Assembly (NCBI RefSeq): GCF_905475465.1
Contig: NC_062235.1
Coordinates: 2,428,001-2,492,000 of the forward strand
Source of the DNA: Pieris napi
Taxonomy: Eukaryota > Arthropoda > Insecta > Lepidoptera > Pieridae
Direction of reading: 5' to 3'
DNA: 64,000 bases
The position numbers were made by a program, and so were the translations under genes. Positions within the stretch are counted from its first letter, which is position 1, and each line of letters begins with the position of its first letter. The notes below the pieces were generated by a model that made no database searches, had not been told where the DNA came from, and worked only from the letters and a program-made list of their open reading frames with translations. This document shows, piece after piece, positions 33,501 through 39,750 of this stretch.

Positions 33501-36300
33501 ACCTACTCAACGAGCAGGTCCTGAGAGCCGAATCGAAAGTCGCTGAACGGCACACAAAGCTGAACTCCCCCAAGCACTTATCTTCACATTCTGTACGGTT
33601 CGCGACCATGATGTCCTTTAAATCTGATGATGGCAATTTGAGACGCTTACGAGCGTGACGTTCGAATACATAACGTCTGGATGGGCATTCCCGTTCTGGC
33701 CGATTCGCTAGAAAAGTAAAGTATTTATTTATAACTCGACGTTTGACGACTCATTGGTCTAGTGGTTAGTACCCCTGACTGCAAATCCATGGGTCCCGGG
33801 TTCGAGCCCCGGCTGAGACGAACATCGATGTGATGAGCATTTGGTGTTGTGCTAAGGTCTTGGGTGTTTAAATATGTATTTAAATGTATATCTATCTATA
33901 ATATGTATGTATATTGTATATCCGTTGCCTAGTACCCATAACACAAGCTTCACCAGCTTAGCATGGGACTCGGTCAATTGGTGTGAATTGTCTTTAAAAA
34001 AAAATACATAAGTAATCTAACAACTCATATAATGAGGACTAACAAAGAAAAATGGACTATGGATGTAATAGAGTGGTGTCTAAACGGGAACGGAAACGAG
34101 GAGGTCAAATTAAAAGATGGATGATCTACCAAAAGGATGGAGAAGGTCTGGCAGGGATAGAGAGACGTAGAAACAATTGGGGGAGGCCTATGTCGACATA
34201 ACCTGACCAAAGTGGTTGCTAATAAATTATTATTTTCGCTATGTAATTTAGATTTAAGAACACTACTATTAAATAAGAATAGCATGTAATTGAAAAAGGT
34301 CTGCGAATCAAGGGCTTTTATTATTATTATCTTACAACTCATAAAAAAGAAAAAACTTAGACAGTACACAAAGCCAAAACAAATTACATAGCTGAAAAAA
34401 TATACGAAACAAAAAACATAATTCCATTAAGTACATTGACCCCAGAGACTTTTAATTAACTCTAAAGAAACATGAAGAGTTTCTTTCTCTAATTGTGTGC
34501 GTATTTAAAAAAAATGTGCTCAAAGAAAAAGTTACAAACAAAGAAAACATTGTTTCAAATGTTATTTTTTAAATCTGTAACTTAATCTAGAACAAATGGC
34601 TAATCTGGTCTAGATCTTTTCACTTGAATGTTATCGTTCTAGTTATTGGATAAATGGCACGACAGCACTGTAACAAAATTCTGTGAAAAATACAAATTTA
34701 CACTTAACTACGTACTGATTAAATGTTTCTAGTTTTGTCAAACAACTCAAAAGTTTTTTTTAAATAACCAACAATTATTATTATAAAAAGCAAGCAAAGG
34801 AATGTTTAATGTTAATAAAGCACGTGTGATGTTTCGTGTGTTATCCATTTTTTTAAACAAACAAAAGTTTCTTCACTCAAAATACTATTAATTATTAAAA
34901 ATTATTATTGTCAAATTTATACACGTGTCTTGTAGGTTAGGGCTAACTAAAGATCACATTAATTTAATACAAGTAGCGCAAACAATGTGTCATCCTACGA
35001 ACTTTTCAGCCCACCTAACTAGCTAAGGCAATGTTACAAACTTCCACTTTTGCGAAGCTAATTTTCTTACAAAAAGGTTCAAAAGCACCTATGTATTTGA
35101 ATTTTATGCAAAAGTTTATGGCAATAGAAGATACCCGGAATATTAAATACAATTTGTGGCGTTACCATTTCCATTCAAATCTGGCCTCACACTTACATGA
35201 TAAGCAGATCTCATTGAAATGAACACTGTTGGGGACAATCATCAACGTTCCTATTCCTTCTGGAGCCGCCTGTTCCCTTGTAAGGTAGCAGGTTGACTCC
35301 TCATACTCCGGTTCCGGGCTGAAGGCGGCTATCCTCGCTCCTGGCTGGAAGTCTATTGAGTTACAAGTCCTGACAAGGCCATTTCCCGATCTATCACGAA
35401 GACACAGATCTTGGCACTTTTCCAAGACGCGAAATGGGGGTGCTGTTTCACGAATCTGTAGAAAAAAAGGTTTTATTTAATTCACTGAATTCGCATGGAG
35501 AGACTTGTTCAATTGTTCATTTCTCTCCATCATCATGAACGGTATAGTTCCTGGCATGTAAGAAGAAAGTAAGTTGATATTTCTTTTATCACTGCGAAAC
35601 ATCCAACACGTCAAATTCAAAATCTGGGAAGATTGCGGGATACTTACAACATCATCATCAAAGCCATGGAGTTGTTGATTGGGAAGTCTTTCATACATAA
35701 CTCGTCCCATACCCTGATTACAAGTCGTTTGTGCTGAAAACATAATAAATACGTTCTTTAGTGGGTTTTTGTATATTTACTTATCTATACTAATAGTATA
35801 AAGAAAAAAAAAAGACGAAAGATTTGTATGTAAGTATGTTTCTACTTTCTAACGACATGGCTCAAAAACTACTGGACCGATTCTAAAAATTCTTTCACCA
35901 TTCAAATGCTACATTGTCACTGATTAATTTAGGCTATTTTACTGAAAGAAAACGATTAGGATCCCTACTAAAACTACAATAAAGTTACCTAACGTGTAAA
36001 AAAATGCCCATAAAATATCTTTCATCGCAAGAGCTGCGAAAACTATTGATGATAGAACAAAAAATGTTCCACAATATTAAAGAACATATCAATATCTACC
36101 GTGCGAAGCCGGGACAGGCCGCTAGTACCAGATATTACTGCTGATAGATGTCCCTAATCCAATTAATTTAATTTTATAATTGGACTCCCGTAACCGGCAA
36201 ATTAAAATTAAAGTGTTGAATAGTATTCCATACCATTAGCCATCGTAAGCATAGTAAGAGCTGAGAAGGCGTGCATGACGCTCAACCCTCGTGGCTTCAT
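5922..36300 (-). CDS. nompA: PAN/ZP-domain apical extracellular matrix protein (NompA type)
   Basis: Twenty-one coding exons join in frame to 1435 codons plus stop. In order: 36234-36300, 35648-35733, 35197-35455, 33426-33707, 32616-32748, 31279-31421, 30378-30582, 28806-28918, 21206-22036, 20800-20977, 20570-20670, 19589-19910, 19035-19195, 14563-14741, 13779-13918, 12136-12372, 10744-10894, 9011-9235, 7266-7441, 6425-6559, 5922-6105. Domains: signal peptide 1-22; PAN modules at about 27-135, 143-230, 234-323 and 330-428; RYP-rich region 430-766; Gly/Pro-rich linker; fifth PAN about 850-960; ZP domain about 966-1200; furin site RRRR at 1212-1215; membrane segment 1306-1329; cytoplasmic tail. 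NompA in Drosophila links mechanosensory dendrites to cuticular structures and has PAN modules plus a ZP domain (recalled family knowledge). Trynity, Neyo and Nyobe are related PAN-ZP proteins, so orthology is less sure than the domain layout. The 5' untranslated exon probably starts at 36349. Confidence 0.8.
6735..7000 (+). mobile_element. tRNA-derived SINE-like repeat
   Basis: Contains a B-box-like GGTTCGATTCCCGG at about 6777-6790, followed by a unique body. No intact tRNA cloverleaf can be drawn. It sits in the PAN-ZP intron 6560-7265. Confidence 0.5.
7266..7441 (-). other. nompA: Transmembrane exon
   Basis: Encodes an acidic juxtamembrane stretch (VFDNRNELIEENGQADSAP), the family-like CVSPQHYRA, and a 24-residue Leu/Ala-rich membrane segment ending in LYIYK. 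The splice phase (2) joins to RYWRVLRKN, the basic start of the cytoplasmic tail. Confidence 0.85.
8459..8943. mobile_element. TIR element (MITE-like) next to the furin exon
   Basis: Inverted ends TTTCTCCACTGCTCCGG near 8463 and its near-complement CCGAGCAGTGGAGAAA near 8925-8940 bound about 480 bp of AT-rich non-coding sequence. No target duplication could be fixed. The right end lies about 70 bp from the coding exon at 9011. Confidence 0.45.
9011..9235 (-). other. nompA: Exon with the furin-type cleavage site
   Basis: Seventy-five codons begin AYCPNQAGRTEPSFG and reach RRRRD, a consensus furin site directly after the ZP domain. A Thr/Glu-rich spacer follows (NTTDTEETTTNKSED). Cleavage here would release the ectodomain from the membrane segment, as in other ZP proteins; that step is inferred. 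Confidence 0.82.
9236..10380. other. Intron sequence, nothing recognised
   Basis: AT-rich intron between the furin exon and the last ZP exon. No open frame, RNA gene or clear repeat was seen in this part. A LINE tail follows at 10385. Confidence 0.5.
10385..10660 (-). repeat. LINE 3'-end repeat (family A), reverse copy
   Basis: One of six copies in the window of a sequence that includes the phrase CCAGTTCTCAAATCAAGG or its complement, ending with a variant of TCATTTATTCATATAGGT. Others: 18355-18600, 45360-45560, 47080-47250, 47835-47985, 53300-53480. The simple AATTTTGAATTT tail on the last copy suggests a non-LTR retrotransposon 3' end. Confidence 0.65.
11030..11400 (+). mobile_element. LINE ORF2 C-terminus and 3' end (family B)
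   Basis: The stretch near 11045 reads ESSKNIDEWYKLEEAYTQDG, like the end of a non-LTR ORF2. The following 11205-11400 matches the 3' ends at 22650-22850, 39690-39750 and 50228-50606 (CACAGGGACCAAACTTTTAA, or close variants). The reading frames are short and broken. Confidence 0.55.
11401..11934. other. Intron sequence, nothing recognised
   Basis: AT-rich part of the PAN-ZP intron 10895-12135. No gene or named repeat was seen. Confidence 0.4.
11935..12125 (+). mobile_element. Fragment of a LINE ORF2 C-terminus
   Basis: Read with one frame shift, the sequence gives ETPWQTVAQCRQEWLHLAQA and FTKKGHRA. This resembles the conserved tail of arthropod non-LTR ORF2 proteins. It is a short dead fragment, 10 bp from the ZP exon 12136-12372. 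Confidence 0.5.
12373..13778. other. PAN-ZP intron with one short repeat
   Basis: AT-rich intron. About 13320-13415 is a reverse, decayed copy of a dispersed repeat whose better copy is at 32060-32170 (GCACTCGCGAGCC and ACTTAACATCAGATGAG). Other copies are at 17470-17590 and 52770-52890. An open stretch at 13510-13797 overlaps the coding exon 13779-13918 on the other strand and has no family resemblance. Confidence 0.45.
14308..14470 (+). mobile_element. SINE family S1, forward copy
   Basis: Begins AGCAGTGGACTTGTGGCTTC (A-box region) with GGTCGTAGATTCGAGCC (B-box region) and a truncated body ending near TTGATCACCTATTTGCC. The same family occurs on the minus strand at 30870-31156, 32815-33003, 37010-37185, 48380-48622 and 51932-52217. 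Confidence 0.65.
14790..14950 (-). mobile_element. Fragment of a non-autonomous Helitron
   Basis: The complement of this segment resembles the 3' part of the element at 35784-36125 (for example TTCCACAATATTAAAGAACA), but the terminal CTAG hairpin is missing or mutated. Confidence 0.45.
15133..17158 (+). mobile_element. Decayed autonomous-type Helitron
   Basis: Begins A|TCTATATATATAATAAAAC near 15133. It ends with a GC-rich hairpin (CCCGGGCGAAGCCGGG at 17131-17146), six Ts and CTAG at 17155-17158, the classical Helitron 3' end. It contains helicase remnants. A direct duplication of its 5' region is present: about 15245-15440 and 15447-15570 share TTCCCGTTTTAATCTAAAGG and the following 100 bp, with a further partial copy at 15775-15850. 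The exact 5' TC could instead be 15127. Confidence 0.7.
15905..16997 (+). pseudogene. Helitron Pif1-like helicase, C-terminal remnant
   Basis: The 304-codon open stretch from 16083 reads GGALLILSGDFRQTLPVIP, then LTKNMRV, RAILATKNNIVDDIN, LHCLRLKIGTPIILLRNLN, LCNGTRMIV and INKAQGQTL. These are motifs III to VI of a Pif1-family superfamily 1 helicase as carried by Helitrons. Just upstream, in another frame, are KLKLSSGMNAPW-like remains of the Walker B region (WDECTMAHK near 15995-16025). The Rep nuclease and helicase motif I are absent, and frames shift after QTLKYCER. The protein cannot be functional. Confidence 0.8.
17159..17440 (+). mobile_element. Non-autonomous Helitron abutting the previous one
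   Basis: Starts TCTAATATATAAAATTCTCG directly after the CTAG of the Helitron at 15133-17158 and ends CGTTTGCCGGATCAGCTAG, followed by T. A reverse copy of the same family is at 31497-31853. No protein is encoded. Confidence 0.7.
17441..18354. other. PAN-ZP intron, mostly unannotatable
   Basis: About 17470-17590 is a diverged copy of the GTTGC/CATCAGATGAG dispersed repeat. The remainder is AT-rich with no gene, RNA or clear repeat signal. Confidence 0.4.
18355..18600 (+). repeat. LINE 3'-end repeat (family A)
   Basis: Well-preserved copy containing GTAACACAATGTACACTTAT, GCCAGTTCTCAAATCAAGG-like sequence and CTCCGCCACTCTTTTTAATC. The short open frames on both strands inside it are by-products. 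Confidence 0.65.
19035..19910 (-). other. nompA: Exons encoding the Gly-Pro-Ile linker and PAN module 5
   Basis: Exon 19589-19910 opens with GGPSYGGYEPDGP and a run of GGPIGGPI repeats, then RPWQGSRCEEESFRQVGRQR, which starts a fifth PAN module (AQCQREC, FICRSFNFR). Exon 19035-19195 completes it (REGAFGVEPRDNCELSDRDT, EYDFYERASGRIADDC) and leads into the ZP domain. The Gly-Pro-Ile repeat is encoded by a short degenerate tandem repeat at about 19770-19830. Confidence 0.82.
20215..20534 (+). mobile_element. LINE ORF2 C-terminal fragment
   Basis: Translates in pieces to LEAFEIWVYRRLIKISWT, LKKRKLEYFGHVLRNTKKYG, LLQRIIQGKAGRRRPGRRR and AASKIILAMMIAN. This is the conserved C-terminal region of arthropod non-LTR endonuclease/reverse transcriptase polyproteins. 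An internal deletion joins RRRMSC to AASK. It ends 35 bp from the donor of the PAN-ZP exon 20570-20670. Confidence 0.75.
20800..22036 (-). other. nompA: Exons encoding the RYP-rich repeat region
   Basis: Exon 21206-22036 (831 bp, the longest of the gene) and exon 20800-20977 encode about 335 residues dominated by the tripeptide RYP, usually as DRYP separated by 2-8 residues. The region starts with alternating Asp-Arg (SDRDRDRDRDRYPPG), passes through PPPSDRYP repeats and ends in TSDRYP/TADRYP repeats. It lies between PAN modules 4 and 5, so the mature ectodomain carries a long, charged, Tyr/Pro-rich and probably disordered spacer. The reading frame is kept through both exons and matches the flanking splice phases. 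The opposite-strand open frames at 21570-22073 are shadows of this repeat. Confidence 0.85.
20824..20940 (-). repeat. 18-bp coding minisatellite inside the RYP region
   Basis: About six tandem copies of an 18-bp unit (on the + strand, GGATACCGATCAGCAGTT and close variants) encode the hexapeptide DRYPT(S/A). Units differ by one or a few bases. It is perfectly in frame with the PAN-ZP protein. Confidence 0.85.
22037..23280. other. PAN-ZP intron 8, part left of the BEL element
   Basis: AT-rich. About 22650-22850 is a family-B LINE 3' end (CTTTGAAGAAGAGACTTGGG, then CACTGCCACAGGGACCAAAC). Nothing else recognised. Confidence 0.45.
23286..23623 (+). repeat. 5' LTR of the BEL element
   Basis: 338 bp beginning TGTTACGGACAACGAACAAT and ending CACCGTACGCTTATA. 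It differs from the 3' LTR by about four or five substitutions and two small indels (3 bp and 1 bp), indicating recent insertion. Confidence 0.9.
23881..27663 (+). CDS. BEL/Pao Gag-Pol polyprotein with in-frame deletions
   Basis: An intact 1260-codon frame. Residues about 85-125 form a charged coiled-coil (LEKEHLRKKFELKKQE), followed by the gag-like LPQFNGNVCDWRYFKVAYED. At about residue 325 the gag sequence jumps to CGIDGCEKAHHRLLHW, so most of the cysteine-knuckle region is gone. Protease: LLDEGSTITI with Asp 394. Reverse transcriptase: TADIREMFLQIKV, FGAMSSPFLA and YMDD at 813-816. After KIPRWY (about residue 980) the sequence passes directly to FTCLSTRAVHIEI, so RNase H, the integrase zinc-binding part and the first catalytic Asp are missing. 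The later integrase residues Asp 1033 (SDNATNF) and Glu 1082 (GGAWERL) remain, 49 residues apart. BEL polyproteins are usually 1700-1800 residues. It cannot complete retrotransposition alone as read. Confidence 0.9.
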   Translation: MNTRSRQAKRAEEIDEDVRTENVPLESPSKVLQRRLADITHDSESVESIRRSEAVDSKLLPVGSASQTSRNTMRSKASRVRQAEYEVQKRLVALEKEHLRKKFELKKQEMEQEMELEMKLLKKQIAVDLPRADDEESIVECLPEQRNGNNSAAMVERWIRSHSGVNNLSQGDREEDTVLAEREKPCIQNVSWEIERPISPIEEASVTKTRSHDRGMKQLMVWDGMALEKIATNRPPVRHAQDLPQFNGNVCDWRYFKVAYEDSTKLYKYSKVENMARLRTCLTGSAKETVAVLLSTACDPELIMNALDQCYGQPQIIIDKALEEIKRCGIDGCEKAHHRLLHWVVHKPQQQPLLVKPSTSNSEAEVVMSTSVTAKDECQAVLLGKVVKTHALLDEGSTITIIEEKLALELGASGSKKPLKIQGVSSQTKDFESQHVKIDVSRYDGGANYTLKARTMRDFDIGSQRISADDLRYKHLVKLPLQQMIGEAKPQLLIGADNWHLIVSRKVYSGKKNEPAASLTRLGWILHGTAPIRSLIEDNERVLHCIKKAAEIDVYKETTDERLEAILKQSFAIDTLGINNKKRLTSADARAVQLFNTTIEKRERRYYLGLPWKTDSTKFPESYNMAFKRLKSIERKMDQSYEFKQSYTKQINNLLEKNYARPVEGTRILTSKEWYLPHFAVTNPNKPGKVRLVFDAAARSNEVCLNDELLDGPDLLQSLPGILFMFRERKYATTADIREMFLQIKVNEDDQVAQKFLWRGENRDKPPKEYVMTSLIFGAMSSPFLAHSVRDYNASCYRTTHPNAYNAITKNHYMDDYVDSFDTEDEAIKTMQEVIEVHSYAGFTLAGWNSNSQRIVEATPTELRSTSPKELGTTPLYYEKTLGIIWEAAEDVLSFNTSLHRVPQEVKQGIRQPTKREALGAVMSVFDPLGLISYYTVTAKIILQQLWRLKTGWDEEIPTDQASEFKQWLCQLENVKTLKIPRWYNYTRGAIFTCLSTRAVHIEIVASLSTVSALMALRRMAARRDWPQIIYSDNATNFKGADLELRKAMEKWTPEIENLCLVQRTEWRYIAPGAPHQGGAWERLIRTIKDAIRIVLTEKYPKEETFSTLMTEIEYSVNARPLTHVPVNPDDPEALTPNHFLLGAPDTMPILGTSPHVTKRTWKTAQALADEFWRRWVKEYLPTLNARGHTARMKSPVKFGDVVIIMDPLLPRNVWPRGIVTKTHRGPDGETRSVEVETKLHKLRRPVTRIVVLPTESFTS
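27686..28025 (+). repeat. 3' LTR of the BEL element
   Basis: 340 bp, starting right after the polypurine tract, 23 bp after the polyprotein stop. It is followed by the target duplication ATATC at 28026-28030. Confidence 0.9.
28310..28576 (+). mobile_element. Rearranged non-autonomous Helitron-like element
   Basis: Shares CAGGACAACGTCTGTCGGAT and a terminal CTAG with the element at 1529-1749, and a displaced GATTCACAAACCAGCCCGGC block. It contains a 16-bp snap-back palindrome at 28412-28450 (AAGCTTCTGTGCATAT and complement around TACTAAC). Confidence 0.5.
29004..29341. mobile_element. MITE with TTA target duplication
   Basis: Ends TAGTCCATTGAAATGTTACA and its inverted copy (AGTCCATTGAAATGTTACA is shared by both ends), flanked on both sides by TTA (29001-29003 and 29342-29344), as in PIF/Harbinger-type elements. 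A related copy, inverted, is at 48919-49229. The 72-codon frame inside is not conserved. Confidence 0.7.
30060..30355 (+). repeat. 3' end of a CR1/Jockey-like LINE (family C)
   Basis: Matches the complement of 41925-42150: GGCTACTTCTAATAAATTTG, GATGTCTACCGATTCAAACT and TTTTATTCCATAATAAACAT. The second copy is joined to an ORF2 C-terminus, which identifies the family as a non-LTR retrotransposon. Confidence 0.6.
30815..30867. repeat. Perfect 25-bp snap-back palindrome
   Basis: The arm starting GATAATTTTTTCAGTCTCTA (30815-30839) is repeated exactly in inverse at 30843-30867 with a 3-nt loop (TCT). It lies at the edge of the SINE that follows. Confidence 0.9.
30870..31156 (-). mobile_element. 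SINE family S1, nearly complete copy
   Basis: Read on the minus strand: an A-box region around TGGCCTAGTGGCTTCAGCGT, a B-box GGTTCGATCCC and a body ending in CTGAGGCCCAGACCT. About 285 bp. It lies in the PAN-ZP intron 30583-31278. Confidence 0.7.
31497..31853 (-). mobile_element. Non-autonomous Helitron, reverse copy
   Basis: On the minus strand it starts TCTAATATATAAAATTCTCG and ends CGTTTGCCGGGTCAGCTAG. Same family as 17159-17440. Confidence 0.7.
31854..32615. other. PAN-ZP intron, part with one dispersed repeat
   Basis: About 32060-32170 holds ATGCCGGCACGCACTCGCGA and CACTTAACATCAGATGAGTC, the best copy of a short dispersed repeat. The rest is AT-rich without recognisable content. Confidence 0.45.
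32815..33003 (-). mobile_element. SINE family S1, truncated copy
   Basis: Contains the complement of the B-box region (GGTTCGAACCTACGACCTTA) and GGCCAACACTG near its right end. It is shorter than 30870-31156 through internal loss. Confidence 0.6.
33745..34010 (+). mobile_element. tRNA-derived SINE (family S2)
   Basis: The head reads TGGTCTAGTGGTTAGTACCC (A box) and GGGTTCGAGCCCCGG (B box) with tRNA-like spacing. A unique body follows, ending in a short A-run (TTTAAAAAAAAA). The head lacks a 3' acceptor stem, so it is a SINE and not a tRNA gene. Confidence 0.75.
34030..34330 (+). mobile_element. LINE ORF2 end and 3' UTR fragment
   Basis: Frames such as KRKRGGQIKRWM and GEGLAGIERRR, with a shift to LGEAYVD-like sequence, match the terminal region of arthropod LINE ORF2. 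It ends in TTATTATTATTAT. Confidence 0.55.
34331..35190. other. PAN-ZP intron, nothing recognised
   Basis: AT-rich, with only short open frames and no repeat identified by eye. Confidence 0.45.
35784..36125 (+). mobile_element. Non-autonomous Helitron in PAN-ZP intron 1
   Basis: A|TCTATACTAATAG start, hairpin-like GCGAAGCCGGGACAGGCCG and CTAG end at 36122-36125, followed by T. A broken relative is at 14790-14950. Confidence 0.7.
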
Positions 36301-36349
36301 CTTCCAACCGATGTCTGCTTGTCAGGTCACCGACCTTTCATGTGGTCCC
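36234..36349 (-). other. nompA: Signal-peptide exon of the PAN-ZP gene, with 5' UTR
   Basis: ATG at 36300-36298 begins MKPRGLSVMHAFSALTML, a short basic N-region and a hydrophobic core, ending TMANA before the mature Gln (QTTCNQ). The exon is preceded by a TTTTCAG acceptor at 36350-36352, so 36301-36349 is spliced 5' UTR and a further upstream noncoding exon must exist. That exon was not found. Confidence 0.75.
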
Positions 36350-36639
36350 CTGAAAACATATTTTTTTTTATGAATGCTCCAGTCGGCACGGACTAAGTAT
36401 CGTAATTACCTACACTATTTAGACTAATTCTTGGAAATAATTCTTTGTTTTATTTGATTGGTAACATTTCGAATACGTTTTTACACGTTTCTACTTCTTA
36501 AAAGAGAGTTGCGAATGACAAATAACTTAATCAATTAATAAAGGTAAGAAAGGGCCTTGCAGAGTAACTAATCAGTTCATATCGTATACTGTTTCTATTT
36601 TATTATACCTACAACAAACCAGAGCATATTTTAAGTTAT

Positions 36640-36693
36640 CGAAAATCTTTGTACCAGAATTTAAGGCGTTTAATACTGGTACAAAGATTTTCG
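36640..36693. repeat. 18-bp snap-back palindrome
   Basis: CGAAAATCTTTGTACCAG at 36640-36657 and its exact inverse at 36676-36693, with an 18-nt loop. Confidence 0.85.
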
Positions 36694-37009
36694 CAGTGAG
36701 AACGGCTCTTAAATTTAAAAAATTAAGAACAAAACGTCGTAACATAATAAAACATGAAAAAAGCTAATTATTCTTTCATGCTGTGTGATAATGATATAGA
36801 TGAAGAACACTGATATAGATAATATTTTTAGTAAATCGTTTTTATGTACATAACTATATAATTACACATATATATACTATAAGTACTATACTCGTAGTAC
36901 AAAGTTGTTTGTATTAAACATACATGACATACAATTAAAACCAGCGTCTTGATATTACGCCATTTTTAATATTACGTATAAAAACAAAATACCAGTGGCG
37001 AACAAAAAA

Positions 37010-37185
37010 TCTTTTAGATTTCTGAATCTGTTTTTTTTTTAAATATTTGATCGTTATCTAAGTTAATCGTAAGCCTTAGTTAGGTGCCAGATACACGTCA
37101 GCAGCTTTGGGTCGCGTCAGCTTATAGAAAGAAAGTCCATTGGTGCACAGCCGGGGATTGAACCCATGACCTCAGGGATGAGGTA
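37010..37185 (-). mobile_element. SINE family S1, decayed copy
   Basis: GTCCATTGGTGCACAGCCGG and GAACCCATGACCTCAGGGAT match the family; the rest is diverged. Confidence 0.55.
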
Positions 37186-37629
37186 GAGAGGTTATGGCTG
37201 AAGTAGAGAGTTTGAAAGGAAATAATTTCGGAAAAAAGCACACCAGTGTAGTGGACGATTCCCTCTATACGTATATTTAATACAAATCACACATTTCGAT
37301 CTTGAAATTATTATTTATTTGACAAATATTGCAATGCAAATATGATATCTATTTCTGCACTTAGTAATTGCTTTTGCAAATACAGCGAGCGAATAATGTA
37401 GAGTAAATATTTTTGTGACATTGTGAGTCGCTGAACAAACATAATTTCATCATACAAATAATGTATGAAACGTATTCAATATACAAATTGCGTTATAACT
37501 ATTGTTTTACCTACAACATGTAAACAAATATGATGTTTATTACATATATAATTAATATTTAGTCGACATCACAGAAGACCGAAGAGCTGGAAGCTACTCA
37601 AAGGGGGAAGGCTGCCAGTAACTTCGGAA

Positions 37630-37690
37630 CCGGAAAAATGGACTCCTTTTAATAATAAGACATATTATTAAAAGGAGTCCATTTTTCCGG
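37630..37690. repeat. Perfect 27-bp snap-back palindrome
   Basis: The arm starting CCGGAAAAATGGACTCCTTT (37630-37656) is repeated exactly in inverse at 37664-37690 around a 7-nt loop (AAGACAT). Confidence 0.9.
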
Positions 37691-39689
37691 ACATTTTTAT
37701 ATTTAGAAAATTTCTATTAAGAAGAAACGGGAATTATACATTTTAAGATATTTGAAATTAATAATGAACACATTTAGTTTATTGCCTAAAGATTTTAGGA
37801 AAAACTGTTATTACTTATAACTTCTATATCTATATAATGTATGGAAATTCCGCCCGCCGACATTCTTCGTTTTGGGTATGATTGGATACACTCAGAGGGA
37901 TCTAGCTATTACTCGGTTCCTATTCGAAATCTTTACACCTAGGGTACAAAATGCAGATGTGTTACAAACGTTGGGGCTGCTAGTACCGACACACTATTCC
38001 TAACTAACGGCAACTATTGCTGGCTGTGTCCCGGGCGGGCTCTTCCTTGCTCTGAGATTCACTGCGTGCGGTAAAGACATATTTAGTTTACTAACACTAA
38101 CTGAATCTACACAGAGTGACGTTGTCCATCATTTGTTAATAAATTTAAAAAGGTTTGAATTTTGTGTGCTTTGTAAAGGATAAACAAGCCGATTTTAAAT
38201 CAGTGACGTTATCATTTTTTTTAATTAGTTTATTTATCTATTGATAAGTTTTATAGTGAAACTTGCTCCAAAGTTAGTTTCATTTCCTTAAATCTAGAGA
38301 ATCGTACAAAACGCCGCATAAATAAGTTTTGACTAATTAATAAATTTTCTGTGTTTTGAAAAGTACAAAAACCGGTTCTCCCACTTACACACCTAAGACA
38401 GCTGCGATTTCGCAACGGACAATCAAACGTCAACCAAAAAGTACCTTAAATCGTTTAATAGCCCCAGTTTATACATGAAATTTCTAGTACGTTTGGTATA
38501 TGCCCTCGGAGTGTGTAAAATAGCGGTTCGTTGCACTTCATGAATGTGATGAGACAATTGAGAACAAGGCTGAATATAATGTGCTTAAACGTACGAACAT
38601 GTCAATAATAAAAATCGTTCGTATTACAGCGCATTAGAAATATCTACGACAGTTTCTAAAAGGAACTGTTGATAGGCAGAATGCTTACCTCTGACAGGTC
38701 TTATTACATCTCTTATAGGCCTTGACATAGGCTTATTAATAATGAACATATCTAAAATACTAACATAGTTAAAGAAAATTGTTACTAACTTTTTTTTTAA
38801 TTTTTATTACTATTTCCTTAATAATCATGACTATATGACTATACACATCTATTACCTAAAATGTATTTGGCGGCTAATTCATTAATATAAATATATACTT
38901 TTACACACAAATCTTCCAAGACTTCTTTACTAACACTGTCAATTTTTACTATTATTATTTTTCTTATTATTATATATACATTATTTTCTTTTTTGCGTCT
39001 GAGGCGCAAACTATCTGTTGTGGTCGTTGCAGAATGACCAGCGCTGTGAAACAGTCTGCTCCTCAGCATAATGCTGAGCCAAGGCCAGTTACAACCGCAA
39101 CACACACATATTACACACTTATAACATGTACCTCATTCCTTTTTTTTTTATTTTTTTTTTATAATTATTATTATTTTGTGTGTTTCGTTAGTAATAAATG
39201 TTACGTCAATGTTTAAGTGTGTACTGTTAAGTACTCGAAACAAGTTATATAAATAATGTATCGCGTTTTTAAATTGTTAATTTACACCCAGTTCGTACCA
39301 CCTACAGTTGAACAGTATCGTATCATAAAAAACATTGTATCGACTATTTCCCTCATATTATATCAAAATTGTTTCGCATAATAAAACCTATTATATTTTC
39401 CAATTATTTAGTGCGCTCACAGATTATATATAGAATTTACTGTTAGGCATTGACAGGTTTCAAAATGGTCTCAACTTTGTCAACGATACCGTTAATGGTC
39501 ATAGACGCGTGAAAGGGGCGTATACAAATACGTACATGATTAATTGGATCCATAACATTTTATTCGGAATAACGGAAGTAGACATGGGTGAAGCGGTTTT
39601 GATACTCAACCACATATATTTACTTGTTAATGTGGTTTTGTTTAAGAAAATAAAGCAAGGAACAGCTGGCAATTAAATTAATTATTTTA

Positions 39690-39750
39690 ATTAAAAGTAC
39701 ACTGCCACAGGGACCAAGCTTTTTGAATTTATTTATTTTAATATATTTTT
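39690..39750 (+). repeat. Short family-B LINE 3' end
   Basis: ACACTGCCACAGGGACCAAG followed by a T-rich tail, as in the copy at 22650-22850. Confidence 0.45.

Larger units (their letters stand above)
28806..35733 (-). other. nompA: Exons encoding PAN/apple modules 1-4
   Basis: Seven exons between 35733 and 28806 encode four cysteine-rich modules. Module 1 has CNQGMGRVMYERLP and LEKCQDLC. Module 2 is almost wholly in exon 33426-33707 (RECPSRRYVFERH, TECEDKC, FVCRSATFD, RTCSLSRFTRRTHPELL). Module 3 spans 32616-32748 and 31279-31421 (RRCDGLAVFIKEENKRLGG, DECQSMC, YFCRSIEHD). Module 4 spans 30378-30582 and 28806-28918 (SECLDECLRQTSFQCRS, RTCRLSRYNQKDG). The repeated pattern of C-x3-C, then FxCRS, then a C-x-LS block is the PAN/apple signature. 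The modules are separated by SINE- and Helitron-loaded introns. Confidence 0.85.

Noticed and set aside
33745..33825. A possible tRNA gene with A and B boxes
   Set aside because: No 7-bp acceptor stem closes the structure and the sequence runs on into a SINE body with an A-rich end.
39034..39216. A short frame starting MTSAVKQSAPQHNAEPRP
   Set aside because: It ends in low-complexity Phe/Tyr from T-runs; no splice sites or homology could be seen.
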